NCBI GenBank assembly: GCA_001587575.1
Contig: LNJC01000007.1
Coordinates: 1-44,835 of the forward strand
Origin: Candidatus Methanofastidiosum methylothiophilum
Lineage (GTDB): Archaea > Methanobacteriota_B > Thermococci > Methanofastidiosales > Methanofastidiosaceae
Direction of reading: 5' to 3'
Length of the DNA stretch: 44,835 nucleotides
Shown here: one piece after another, positions 26,450-35,158 of the stretch
How positions within the stretch are numbered: position 1 is the stretch's first letter
How the letters are laid out: the number at the start of each line of letters is the position of its first letter
Notes under the pieces: generated by a model
What the model was told of the DNA's origin: nothing
Seen by the model: only the letters and a program-made list of their open reading frames with translations
Database searches by the model: none
Program-made: the position numbers and the translations under genes

Positions 26450-27202
26450 ATGACTCTAAAGAGATTAACTAATATGCAAAAAGTAGCTAATTCAAGTGAA
26501 ATTGATTCCATCCTTACTTGTGAATTAATAGAAAAAGCATATGAGTATAAAGTTGATACTTTTGGAATTGCAGACCTAGAATTATTAAGCGAATATCAAA
26601 CTTATCCTAAAGATCTTCTCGAGAACTATTCTAGGGGAATAAGCATTGGATTAAAAGTTCCAGACGAAGTACTTGAATGGCTTCCAGAAAGTAGGCCCAT
26701 TTATGCAAAACATTATGTTATGATTAATGATAGATTAGATTTTATAGCTTATCAAATTACAAAATTTTTAGAATCAAAGAACTATAAGGCCCTTCCCATA
26801 CCTGCATCAAAGCCACTTAAAGAGTTAAAATGGAGGAGTTTTTTATCTCACAGAGCTATTGCAAGATGTGCAGGGGTGGGCTGGATAGGAAAATCATTGA
26901 ATCTAATAACAAAAGAATACGGGCCTAGAATACGTTTTGCATCAATCTTGACTGATGCACCTCTCGAGACAGGTGCTCCCCTTGAGAATAAATGTGGCGA
27001 ATGTCAAAAATGTGTTGATAAATGTATTGTTGGTGCATTAAATAATGTTATATTCAAAGAATATCCAAAAAACAGAGAAACTTCTCTTGACATAGATAAG
27101 TGTGTATCAAAACTTCAAGAATTCTCAAAAGATCCGGATGTGGGAGTAATGGTTTGTGGGATATGTTTAAAAGTTTGTCCTTGGGGGAAAACTAAAAAAT
27201 AA
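26450..27202 (+). CDS. QueG-like 4Fe-4S protein
   Basis: A 250-residue soluble Fe-S protein related to the epoxyqueuosine reductase (QueG) C-terminal half. A middle segment RFASILTDAPLETGAPLENK and the upstream RAIARCAGVGWIGKSLNLIT are typical. The two clusters are CGECQKCVDKC (family C-x2-C-x2-C-x3-C) and, near the C-terminus, CGICLKVCPWG with a preceding lone C. It is shorter than QueG and lacks most of its cobalamin-binding domain, so a queuosine role is unlikely; archaea use archaeosine. The function is therefore open: possibly a ferredoxin-like or corrinoid-reducing protein. Confidence 0.82.
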   Translation: MTLKRLTNMQKVANSSEIDSILTCELIEKAYEYKVDTFGIADLELLSEYQTYPKDLLENYSRGISIGLKVPDEVLEWLPESRPIYAKHYVMINDRLDFIAYQITKFLESKNYKALPIPASKPLKELKWRSFLSHRAIARCAGVGWIGKSLNLITKEYGPRIRFASILTDAPLETGAPLENKCGECQKCVDKCIVGALNNVIFKEYPKNRETSLDIDKCVSKLQEFSKDPDVGVMVCGICLKVCPWGKTKK

Positions 27203-27271
27203 CTTAATTATGGCATATAAAGCCCTAGATATTTATAGAAATATAAGAATTATTATAATAAAAATTTTTAA

Positions 27272-27817
27272 TTAATCCATCAAGAATATTGCAACAGCTA
27301 TGACAGTTGTCCATTTACCACATGAATCGCCTTTTGTTGCAATTGCAATACTTTCACTGTCAATTATTTTACCACTTGCTTTGTATATCTCGTTTCTTTC
27401 ATCCCAAGCAGTATCTGGATTAAAATCTATGCCTAAAGTTGTTGCTAACATCGTTGCAGCAAGATCTTCAGCATAATCCCCAGAAAACTTTTCATCTTGC
27501 CCAAACATATGAACTTCGCTTAGATATCCATACGTTCCCTTTTCTGCTGGAACTGCGAGCCCAACTGCAGCGGACAGTTGTCTGTGTGGCTCATCTGTAG
27601 CATTCCTAGCCATTACACAAAAAGTGATTTGCCCTGCTTTTAAGCATTTTAGTCCATCTTCCTTTGGTATTATTTCACAGTGGGGTGGAAGTATGCTTGA
27701 AACATAAACAAGATTACATTTTTCTATTCCGGCATCTCTTAGTGCAAGTTCAAAAGACTGAAGTTGGTCTTTGTGAACTCCTTTTCCTTTAACAAAAAAT
27801 ACCCTTTTAGGCACCAT
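27272..27817 (-). CDS. pdaD: Pyruvoyl-dependent arginine decarboxylase
   Basis: A 181-residue proenzyme that converts arginine to agmatine, the first step of archaeal polyamine synthesis and the source of agmatine for agmatidine in tRNA(Ile). Self-cleavage between S40 and S41 in [12 protein letters not shown] makes the pyruvoyl group on the new N-terminal serine. Further family marks are [39 protein letters not shown] and [17 protein letters not shown]. The length is normal. The ATG is preceded by a TATA-like TTTAA run about 25 nt upstream, so the message may be leaderless. It lies divergent from the rhomboid gene across 272 bp of AT-rich DNA. Confidence 0.95.
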   Translation of the reverse strand: MVPKRVFFVKGKGVHKDQLQSFELALRDAGIEKCNLVYVSSILPPHCEIIPKEDGLKCLKAGQITFCVMARNATDEPHRQLSAAVGLAVPAEKGTYGYLSEVHMFGQDEKFSGDYAEDLAATMLATTLGIDFNPDTAWDERNEIYKASGKIIDSESIAIATKGDSCGKWTTVIAVAIFLMD

Positions 27818-27835
27818 GCTTTAAAACTATTAAAT

Positions 27836-27848
27836 GGGTATTTAAGGG
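27836..27848 (-). promoter_or_regulatory. TATA-like box of pdaD
   Basis: CCCTTAAATACCC on the minus strand, centred about 25 nt before the ATG at 27817; no ribosome-binding site lies between. Confidence 0.4.
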
Positions 27849-28060
27849 TTTTGGGCCGTAATTATTAGACAAATGCCCCTTAAAGCCTTTAATAGAAAGT
27901 ATTACCTAAATTGATTACAAATAAATTAATAAAAAAAATAAAAATTAGTTAATCTTGTTTTAAATTTATTTTAAAGTTATATTTAACCTTAAATTTTAAT
28001 TTTAAGACTAATTAGGAGATTAAAAATTAAATATAATAAATCAATGAATATTATAAAACC

Positions 28061-28069
28061 TTATAAGTA
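28061..28069 (+). promoter_or_regulatory. TATA box of the rhomboid gene
   Basis: TTATAAGTA centred about 25 nt before the ATG at 28090, consistent with a leaderless transcript. The rest of the 27849-28060 spacer is very AT-rich and no gene was seen. Confidence 0.45.
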
Positions 28070-28089
28070 TTAACTAATGACAATCAAAT

Positions 28090-28761
28090 ATGTTCCCTAT
28101 TGCAGATGAAAATTTTTCAGTTGAGAGACCATATATCACATATAGTTTAATTATCATTAACATCATAATTTATGCAATTAATTTTTTTACTGCTGATTCA
28201 TTAAATATGATTTTTGCTTTTGTTCCTAAAAATTTCATGGAGGGAATAGAACCTTGGACAATTATAACTCATCAATTTATGCACGGAGGATGGGGTCACT
28301 TACTAGGAAATATGTGGTTTTTAATAATATTCGGAGATAATATTGAAGCAACTATTGGAAAATTTAAATACCTATTTTTTTATTTATTATGTGGCATGAT
28401 TGCAGCGCTTTCGCATATGGCATTTAATCTTGATTCAATAATACCCACCGTAGGTGCATCTGGTGCAATATCTGGAGTACTTGGTGCTTACATAATTCTC
28501 TATCCTAAAAATAAAATTAGCACAATTATTCCTTTTGGATTTATTAGAATCTATAAAGTTGAAGCACTTTATTATCTTGTAATATGGTTTGTGATACAAC
28601 TACTATTTAGTTTTACTGACCCATATGGTGGCGTTGCTTATATGGCGCATCTTGGTGGATTTTTTGGGGGAGTATTATTAATTAAACTATTTGTAGTAAA
28701 AAAGAAAAAAACGAAAAATGATTCTTATTATACCTGGGAGAATCAATATGATAATACTTAA
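28090..28761 (+). CDS. Rhomboid-family intramembrane serine protease
   Basis: A 223-residue membrane protein with six hydrophobic segments. The serine/histidine dyad is visible: S124 in TVGASGAISGVLG and H187 in AYMAHLGGFFGG. The oxyanion and loop motif HQFMHGGWGHLLGNMWFL carries H61, H65, H70 and N74. The family cuts membrane proteins within the bilayer, with unknown natural substrates in archaea. The C-terminus ends in a basic tail (KKKKTKND) on the cytoplasmic side. The length is typical of short prokaryotic rhomboids. Confidence 0.94.
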   Translation: MFPIADENFSVERPYITYSLIIINIIIYAINFFTADSLNMIFAFVPKNFMEGIEPWTIITHQFMHGGWGHLLGNMWFLIIFGDNIEATIGKFKYLFFYLLCGMIAALSHMAFNLDSIIPTVGASGAISGVLGAYIILYPKNKISTIIPFGFIRIYKVEALYYLVIWFVIQLLFSFTDPYGGVAYMAHLGGFFGGVLLIKLFVVKKKKTKNDSYYTWENQYDNT

Positions 28762-28946
28762 AGATCCTACTAATACTAAAGAATCATTTGAATCCCTATA
28801 ATTAAAAAGAAAATCTAAAGGAGTTTTAATTCTTCCAAAATATCTTAAAATCAATTATCAAAAATATTCTTTTTTCTTCATATAGAGTCAAAAATAATGG
28901 CTATGCCTTTTGGTAATAAGTGGAATATTAAGGAAATAAATAAAAT

Positions 28947-29771
28947 TTATGATTTTTGTTTTCGGAAAAACAAATCTGCCCCAACTTCTAAGAGTATTCC
29001 GAGCACGATAATTACTGCACAAACTGCTGCGGCTAATGCTATGTCATTTTGTACGCCATAAGTTATATCTGTTCTCTTAATGTATATTCCTAAAAGTGCC
29101 CAAACAACGACTAAACTGTAAGCTACGTCCTTTCTTGTAATTATCATCAAAAGAGTTATTATCAAAGCTGCGGCGATAACAAAGATTGTCCAAAATACTT
29201 GGCTGAAACCTAATAAATTCAAATTTATTGAATTTTGCATGCTTAAGACGACAAGCAAAGCAGTAGCGTTTGCTATTGTAGCCACAGTAATCCATCCAAG
29301 ATAAACGCTTATTGGAATTTGAACAAATATTCTTTCTTTTCTTGATACAATCTCTTTTCCGATTCCAAGATTTAGGTATAATTTAATAAGAGATCCTAAA
29401 AGAACAAGCATTATAATAAATGATAGAAAAACTTGTTGATAGTGCCATGCAAATATCCACGCTATGTTAGCAATACCTGCTAAGAAAAAGTAATAAGATG
29501 TTTTCTTTATAAATGGCATCTCGATCTTTTCTTTTTTAAATAAATCTCTAGCTTGATATGCGGCAAAGAGGATTATCAAAATATAAATAACTCCCCATAT
29601 GGCAAAGGTTAAACCTGCGGGTACGAAAAGATTTGGTATTGCATCAGAAAGTTCTCGAGTATCAATTCCATTTATTGGAAGGGCGTTGGCAAGATAATTG
29701 ACAAATATAGTTCCCACTACAGCAATTATATTTAATATCTGAAACATTTGTTTATTATTATATTCTGCCAT
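28947..29771 (-). CDS. TspO/MBR-related tryptophan-rich membrane protein
   Basis: A 274-residue integral membrane protein with seven to eight hydrophobic segments. The N-terminal part reads NYLANALPINGIDTRELSD and FVPAGLTFAIWGVIYILI, which is the pattern of the larger TspO-related proteins called tryptophan-rich sensory proteins; the P-x-x-x-F-x-x-x-W-x-x-x-Y element is preserved. True five-helix TspO proteins bind porphyrins and cholesterol; the ligand of this longer group is not known. The gene is downstream (same strand) of the molybdopterin lipoprotein, 42 nt from it. Confidence 0.75.
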   Translation of the reverse strand: MAEYNNKQMFQILNIIAVVGTIFVNYLANALPINGIDTRELSDAIPNLFVPAGLTFAIWGVIYILIILFAAYQARDLFKKEKIEMPFIKKTSYYFFLAGIANIAWIFAWHYQQVFLSFIIMLVLLGSLIKLYLNLGIGKEIVSRKERIFVQIPISVYLGWITVATIANATALLVVLSMQNSINLNLLGFSQVFWTIFVIAAALIITLLMIITRKDVAYSLVVVWALLGIYIKRTDITYGVQNDIALAAAVCAVIIVLGILLEVGADLFFRKQKS

Positions 29772-29813
29772 AAGAATGAATAGTATTAACCAAAATATAA
29801 AATTAACTGTTTA

Positions 29814-30467
29814 TTAGTCAAAAAATGATTTATTAAGATCTCCTGAGTTACTGTACCCTCTACTTTCCCAGTAGCCCTTGTAATTTTCATTGTCAGATAT
29901 TTCGATTCTAGTCACCCATTTTATCCACTTGTAACCCCACTTATCTTCGGCTACCAATATAAATGGATATCCCGTTGCAGGAGTAAGAGTAATCCCGTTT
30001 ATTTTATGCCCAAGTAAAATATTATTTTTTATAATAAAATCTATAGGAAGAGAAGTCGAATAACCATCCTGGGCATAAAATATTACTGTTGTTGCTTCTG
30101 GACCTATTTTAACTTCATCTAAAATATCTTTTAGTAATATTCCTTCCCATAAATTTTTTGAGTTCCATCCTTCAACACAATCTATTTGAACAATTTTCTG
30201 GTACTTTTGATGTTTGTTAATAACTTCATCATAAGTATAATTTCTTGGTTCTTTGACTAATCCAAATACTTCTAATTTGTAATTAGAAATGTCCACTCTC
30301 TGTGGGCCTTTAATAGAAACATCTCTTACTTCTATAAAGGAAGATAGATTTTCGCCATTATACTCTCGAATCTCGACAGACTGTAGCTCTTTAATCCTAT
30401 CTTGAGTTGCACATCCCGAGAATAATATTATAGCCAATAAAGATATTAAATAAATTAATTTATTCAT
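29814..30467 (-). CDS. Molybdopterin-binding oxidoreductase, secreted lipoprotein
   Basis: A 217-residue protein with a lipoprotein signal: MNKLIYLISLLAIILFSGC, with the lipobox cysteine at C19. The mature part is the sulfite-oxidase-type molybdopterin domain, with YKLEVFGLVKEPRNYTYDEV, the Moco-ligand cysteine C97 in VQIDCVEGW, and WEGILLKDIL, GYPFILVAEDKWGYKWIKWV. It lacks the C-terminal dimerisation domain of sulfite oxidases, so it resembles the minimal form found in bacteria and archaea, whose substrate is unknown. The start MNKL is chosen over an upstream ATG seven codons away because the signal begins there and GGGGAT lies just before it. Confidence 0.85.
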   Translation of the reverse strand: MNKLIYLISLLAIILFSGCATQDRIKELQSVEIREYNGENLSSFIEVRDVSIKGPQRVDISNYKLEVFGLVKEPRNYTYDEVINKHQKYQKIVQIDCVEGWNSKNLWEGILLKDILDEVKIGPEATTVIFYAQDGYSTSLPIDFIIKNNILLGHKINGITLTPATGYPFILVAEDKWGYKWIKWVTRIEISDNENYKGYWESRGYSNSGDLNKSFFD

Positions 30468-30620
30468 ACTATCCCCATAATTAAACAATGTTATATTTTA
30501 ATTAATAAAACATTATTTCATATAAAATAAAACATTCTATCAACATATTTATAGATTTTATTTCAATTGAGCCCGTTTTTTTATTTTTTATATTCTAAAT
30601 GCAATTAATTTAACATTAAT

Positions 30621-30630
30621 CTTATATATC
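30621..30630 (+). promoter_or_regulatory. TATA box of argJ
   Basis: CTTATATATC centred 34 nt before the argJ ATG at 30660; a GGGGAT ribosome site follows at 30651-30656, so a leader of about 8-10 nt is predicted. Confidence 0.5.
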
Positions 30631-30659
30631 TTCCATTATACTTAATTAAAGGGGATTTG

Positions 30660-31847
30660 ATGAAGATTATTAATGGAGGAATCACAAAAGTCAAAGGTAT
30701 AAAAGGCCAAGGTGTTCACGCTGGTTTTAAAAAAGAAAAATTAGATTTCACTATTATTTATTCGGAAAGGGTGTGTAACGCTGCAGGCGTCTTCACTAAA
30801 AATAAAGCTGCTGCTGCTCCAGTCATTATTGATCGTGAGTTTCTTTCAGATGGAAAGGCACAAGCTATAGTGTGTAATAGTGGATTTGCAAATGCTTGTA
30901 CTGGCAATGAAGGAATAAAAGATGCTTTATTTACCGCAGAGTACACTAGTGAAAAACTTGGAATTAAAAAGGAAAATTGTCTTATTTTTTCTACAGGAGT
31001 TATAGGAATACCTATACCAATGAAAATTATGGAGAGCGCAATTGATAAAACTGTGCCTTTGTTGGACACCTCAGATGAAGCATCAGAGAACATAGCAAAT
31101 GCCATACTGACAACAGATTTGGTGAAGAAAGAAGTTACTATTGAAAATGATGGGTATATTATTTCAGGAATCACGAAAGGCAGCGGCATGATACATCCTA
31201 ATATGGCTACAATGCTATGTTTTATTTTTACTGATGCGGATATACCTTCAAATATATTGAAAGATGCTCTCAAAGTATCTGTTAATAAGTCTTTTAATAG
31301 AATTTCTGTTGATGGAGACACAAGTACAAATGATTCAGTTGTAATTTTAGCAAATGGTCTATCAAATGTTAAAATTGATACTATTGAGAAACATAAGAGT
31401 TTTTGTGAAGCTCTAGATTTTGTTTGTATAGAACTTGCCAAAAAGATTGCGCGAGACGGGGAAGGTGCAACAAAGCTAATTGAATGCGAATGCATCGGTG
31501 CAAAAAGTCAAGACGATGCGGATTGCATCTCAAAATCAATCATATCCTCCAGTTTAGTTAAATCAGCAATATTTGGAGAAGATCCAAATTGGGGCAGGAT
31601 TGTTGCAGCTGCAGGATACTCCGGAGCAGAGATGGAATTAGACAAAATAGAGGTATATTTAGGAGATTTAAGAATTGTAAATAAAGGAAAAAGTGCAGGT
31701 ATACCCAAAGAAGAATCTAGAAAAGAATTACAAAAAGATTATGTAAAAATTAAAATTATAATGAATTTAGGGGAGTACTCTTCAAAATCATGGGGTTGTG
31801 ATCTCTCATATGACTATGTTAAGATTAATGCACAGTATCATACATAG
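30660..31847 (+). CDS. argJ: Glutamate N-acetyltransferase / ornithine acetyltransferase
   Basis: A 395-residue enzyme that recycles the acetyl group from N-acetylornithine to glutamate in arginine synthesis. It is made as a precursor that cuts itself before a conserved threonine: GSGMIHPNMATML with T184 as the new N-terminal nucleophile. Other family marks are CNAAGVFTKNKAAAAPV, SNSGFANACTG-type wording (CNSGFANACTGNEG) and the closing FGEDPNWGRIVAAAGYSG. A TTG one codon earlier is in frame, but the ATG with GGGGAT is preferred. Whether it also makes acetylglutamate from acetyl-CoA cannot be told from the sequence. argD follows after 11 nt. Confidence 0.95.
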   Translation: MKIINGGITKVKGIKGQGVHAGFKKEKLDFTIIYSERVCNAAGVFTKNKAAAAPVIIDREFLSDGKAQAIVCNSGFANACTGNEGIKDALFTAEYTSEKLGIKKENCLIFSTGVIGIPIPMKIMESAIDKTVPLLDTSDEASENIANAILTTDLVKKEVTIENDGYIISGITKGSGMIHPNMATMLCFIFTDADIPSNILKDALKVSVNKSFNRISVDGDTSTNDSVVILANGLSNVKIDTIEKHKSFCEALDFVCIELAKKIARDGEGATKLIECECIGAKSQDDADCISKSIISSSLVKSAIFGEDPNWGRIVAAAGYSGAEMELDKIEVYLGDLRIVNKGKSAGIPKEESRKELQKDYVKIKIIMNLGEYSSKSWGCDLSYDYVKINAQYHT

Positions 31848-31858
31848 AGGTAAAAATT

Positions 31859-33028
31859 ATGAATTTAGAAGAAGCTAAAAATCTTGAAAGTAAATATGTA
31901 TTTAATACATATGGAAGGTTTCCTTTAGTTGTAGATAGAGGAGAAGGTTGTTATTTATATTCTACAGAGGGCAAGAAATATCTTGACTTTTTAGCAGGCA
32001 TTGCCGTGAATTCTCTAGGTCATGCGCATCCTAATATAGTTAAATGCATATCAGAACAGGCGAAGAAGGTAATACATGTAAGTAACTTTTATCATATTCC
32101 CTCTCAATACTTATTGGGGAAAAAACTATGCGAAACATCTGGGCTAGATAGGGCTTTCTTCTGTAATAGTGGAGCTGAGGCAAATGAAGGTGCAATTAAG
32201 CTTACACGACGTTTCCAGTCCCAAAAAGGTAAAGATGAAATAATATATTTCTCACATTCTTTCCATGGGAGAACTATTGCTACTCTTATGACAACAGATA
32301 AAGACAAGTACAGGGCAGGATTTGGCCCTTTTCCCCCAGGGTTTGTTAAAGCAGAATTTAATGACACAAATGATATTGTCGAAAAAGTTAATAAAAAAAC
32401 TGCTGCATTCTTGGTTGAACCTGTCCAAGGGGAAGGTGGGATAAATATCGCATCTAAAGAATTCATGAATGCTCTATCTGATCTTAGGGAAGATAAAGAA
32501 GTCTTAATAATATTTGATGAAGTACAATGTGGGATAGGGAGAACTGGCAAATGGTTTGCATTTCAACATTATGATGTTGAACCCGATATTATGACTCTAG
32601 CAAAGGCACTTGGCGGAGGAGTGCCGATAGGGGCAATTGTTGCAAAAAAAGAAGTTTCTGATGTTTTAAAACCAGGAGACCATGGAACAACATTTGGGGG
32701 AAATCCTCTCGCCACCTCTGTTGGATTAACAGTAATGAACACTATTGAATCAGATAAATTGATTGAAAATGCAGTTAAAATGGGAGATTATCTACTTAAA
32801 AAAATTGATTTCATGACAGGTATGCCGAATATTAAAGATCTTAGGGGAATAGGTCTTATGGTAGGAATAGAATTTGAAGGACTATGTAGCGATTATGTTA
32901 AAAAATGTTTTGACAATAACCTTCTAATAAATTGCACAAGAGACAAAATAATAAGACTTGTTCCACCATTAATAGTTTCGAAGAAAGAGATTGATGAAGC
33001 TACCGAAATAATGAAAAAAGCATTTTGA
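31859..33028 (+). CDS. argD: Acetylornithine aminotransferase
   Basis: A 389-residue PLP enzyme of class III aminotransferases, acting after ArgC in the arginine pathway (N-acetylglutamate semialdehyde to N-acetylornithine). The sequence has VDRGEGCYLYSTEGKKYLDF, FFCNSGAEANEGAIKLTRR, HSFHGRTIATL, IIFDEVQCGIGRTGKWFAF and TLAKALGGGVPIGA, where the lysine at about residue 249 binds PLP. It lies 11 nt after argJ in the same operon. Its stop (33026-33028) touches the stop of the convergent nac gene with no gap, so the two ends share their termination region. In some archaea the enzyme also serves lysine synthesis. Confidence 0.95.
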   Translation: MNLEEAKNLESKYVFNTYGRFPLVVDRGEGCYLYSTEGKKYLDFLAGIAVNSLGHAHPNIVKCISEQAKKVIHVSNFYHIPSQYLLGKKLCETSGLDRAFFCNSGAEANEGAIKLTRRFQSQKGKDEIIYFSHSFHGRTIATLMTTDKDKYRAGFGPFPPGFVKAEFNDTNDIVEKVNKKTAAFLVEPVQGEGGINIASKEFMNALSDLREDKEVLIIFDEVQCGIGRTGKWFAFQHYDVEPDIMTLAKALGGGVPIGAIVAKKEVSDVLKPGDHGTTFGGNPLATSVGLTVMNTIESDKLIENAVKMGDYLLKKIDFMTGMPNIKDLRGIGLMVGIEFEGLCSDYVKKCFDNNLLINCTRDKIIRLVPPLIVSKKEIDEATEIMKKAF

Positions 33029-33367
33029 TTATTTCTGTAGCTCCATTATTGTAGCGGCTATATCCCCTTTATTTTTTATTAAAAGATTTTTTGCTTTTTC
33101 TTTATCTATTCCCGTCTGAGCAACTACTAGCTCGATGTCATCGTCGTTTATGGATATTTCTACTTCTTTTTGTTCTTCTCTGAAGTTACCTGCTAGCTGA
33201 TAAGTTTTCTGACCCATCATTGTAGTTTCTGTTACTTGTGGCTTATCAAAAATTAGTTTTTTATCTTTCGTGAAAATAATTACTTTCTCTGCAGGTATAT
33301 CCTTGGTAGATACGCCCATCTGTTTCATCATCTTCTGCATTTTTCTTTGGTCCATCTTTGGATACAT
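33029..33367 (-). CDS. nac: Nascent polypeptide-associated complex protein
   Basis: A 112-residue archaeal NAC (homologue of eukaryotic NAC alpha) that binds nascent chains at the ribosome as a homodimer. The NAC barrel runs from about residue 18 to 70 (DIPAEKVIIFTKDKKLIFDK, TYQLAGNFREEQK). The C-terminal UBA domain (residues about 74-112) has VVAQTGIDKEKAKNLLIKNK and ends in AATIMELQK. The length and domain order are typical. The gene lies head-to-head with argD without a gap. Confidence 0.95.
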   Translation of the reverse strand: MYPKMDQRKMQKMMKQMGVSTKDIPAEKVIIFTKDKKLIFDKPQVTETTMMGQKTYQLAGNFREEQKEVEISINDDDIELVVAQTGIDKEKAKNLLIKNKGDIAATIMELQK

Positions 33368-33415
33368 TATACCACCTAAAAATAAAAATAAAAGAAAAAA
33401 TATAAGGTTAACTAT

Positions 33416-35059
33416 TTATTTTTTCTTTCTCCTATTAATTAGGTAATAAGCAACTGCAGACCCGCCTAATACTGCCGGTAGCTCAAATCCTGGGACACCT
33501 CTCATTGGGGATTGAGACTGCAATTCTTTCACTGTTACGTAGAGAACATCTTGTCCAATGCCACCTTTGTCATCTGTGACTGTGAGCGTTACTTTGTATA
33601 CTCCTGCACTTGTGTATTGGTGAAGGGGCTCGGGATCAATAGAAGTTTTTCCATCACCAAAGTCCCATTTGTAAGATACTATATTGCCATCTTCATCTTT
33701 AGATTTAGTTCCATCAAATCGAACTGCATCACCAATTTTTGTTTCAATATCTGTTCCAGCATTTGCAGTTGGGGTTTTATTACTAGTCTCTGTAGTTGTT
33801 GTTTGGGTGGTCTGTGTTGTAACTTCTTTATCAGGAACATCCCCTGCTCTAGCGAAACTTTCAGTGTTAAAGAAACAAACAGTGTTGCTAAGTTTCATTT
33901 CTAAATTTCCACCCATGTACTTCCCGGACCCTGCAAATAGCCCTTTGCCATCATCATTAACTTGTATTGACCAGAAATAGTTCTCAGGATTTGTTTTTGC
34001 CCAAAGTTTTTCTCCGTTCCAATTGAACAAATAATAGCTATCCCTGTCTGCACCCGCAACAATGTATTGGCCTTGGGAAGAAATATCAACAAAGTTTACC
34101 TCCCCTTTTGTTTTATATGCCCATAGCTTTGTTCCTTTGTTATTGAAAAATAATACATATCCGTCCTTTGACCCGGCGACTAAATAGCTGCCAGTATTTG
34201 TTATAGAAAGGCCGTTAACACCCTTACTATTCTTATAACTAAATACGGGCGTTCCATTTTTATCAATTAAGTATATGTATCCAGAATTTGTTCCAACTCC
34301 AACATAAGGCCCAGTCATACTTAAAACTAATTTTTCAGGTACTCCACTTACATTGTATGACCATAAAAGATCTCCTCCTGTATTGAAAAGATATACTGTA
34401 TTCTGAGACCCTGCAACTATATATCTTCCAACTATTTCAACATCTGTTATTTTGCTGTTTGCGTTATATTTCCAAATAAGTTTACCTTGTTTATCGATTA
34501 CATATATGGTGTTCCCAGAACCTGCAATGACATGTGAAGCTGTTTCTGATACTGCGAGCACTCTGACTTCTTCATTTGTAGTATATTTCCATAAAGGCGT
34601 ACAAGTTCTGTCTATTTGAATAATTTCTTTGGTTCTTGGGGGTAATACCGAAGAATAAGTTATTGTTTGTCCTTTAGTAAAAGAGCCTAATGTATATACT
34701 CGGATTATGATTTTGGTAATTGTAGTATCTACTGCATTAGAATTATCATATAACTCAACTCCATTATACATTCCAACAACTGTATATCTACCATCTGGAG
34801 TCAATAGTATCGATAGAGCTCTTTTTTGACATGACCAAACAATTCCATAAGGGTCTACTATGAATATTTCAGGATTTTCGCCTACACCTGCTGCTGCAGT
34901 ATAAAATCCATTTGACACTAAAGATAAGCTTCTGACTGTATCTGGTACAGCATAACATAAAGATTCACCAGTTTGTTCTTCTCCCATTATGCATATTACA
35001 GATATGGTGATTAAGAAAATCAAAGATGTTGCAATCGTTCTTAATTTTAATTTTTTCAT
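33416..35059 (-). CDS. Secreted beta-propeller/PKD surface protein with PGF-CTERM signal
   Basis: A 547-residue exported protein. Residues 1-26 form a signal peptide; about 35-405 is a PQQ/WD40-like propeller with repeated blade motifs of the type YLVAGSKDGYVLFFNNKGTK and LWAYKT. A threonine-rich linker (412-427) leads to a PKD domain (about 428-512; VRFDGTKSKDEDGNIVSYKW, HQYTSAGVYKVTLTV). The end, PGFELPAVL at 523 followed by a hydrophobic helix and NRRKKK, is a PGF-CTERM signal, processed by archaeosortase A to anchor the protein in the archaeal membrane. It is probably an S-layer-associated or adhesion protein. It has a paralogue without the sorting tail at 40.9 kb. Confidence 0.9.
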   Translation of the reverse strand: MKKLKLRTIATSLIFLITISVICIMGEEQTGESLCYAVPDTVRSLSLVSNGFYTAAAGVGENPEIFIVDPYGIVWSCQKRALSILLTPDGRYTVVGMYNGVELYDNSNAVDTTITKIIIRVYTLGSFTKGQTITYSSVLPPRTKEIIQIDRTCTPLWKYTTNEEVRVLAVSETASHVIAGSGNTIYVIDKQGKLIWKYNANSKITDVEIVGRYIVAGSQNTVYLFNTGGDLLWSYNVSGVPEKLVLSMTGPYVGVGTNSGYIYLIDKNGTPVFSYKNSKGVNGLSITNTGSYLVAGSKDGYVLFFNNKGTKLWAYKTKGEVNFVDISSQGQYIVAGADRDSYYLFNWNGEKLWAKTNPENYFWSIQVNDDGKGLFAGSGKYMGGNLEMKLSNTVCFFNTESFARAGDVPDKEVTTQTTQTTTTETSNKTPTANAGTDIETKIGDAVRFDGTKSKDEDGNIVSYKWDFGDGKTSIDPEPLHQYTSAGVYKVTLTVTDDKGGIGQDVLYVTVKELQSQSPMRGVPGFELPAVLGGSAVAYYLINRRKKK

Positions 35060-35158
35060 AGATTCACCATAGATAAATAGTATTACTAATATAAGAATTT
35101 TTCTATTAACAATTTAAAATTTAAAAATAGTTAAAATATATATCAAGTTAATAGAAAA

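Noticed and set aside
26450..27202. Calling this a true epoxyqueuosine reductase (queG)
   Set aside because: The protein is too short and lacks most of the N-terminal domain; archaea generally make archaeosine, not queuosine.
30758..31495. A 245-codon minus-strand frame inside argJ
   Set aside because: Antisense shadow; argJ on the plus strand is complete with its cleavage motif and ribosome site.
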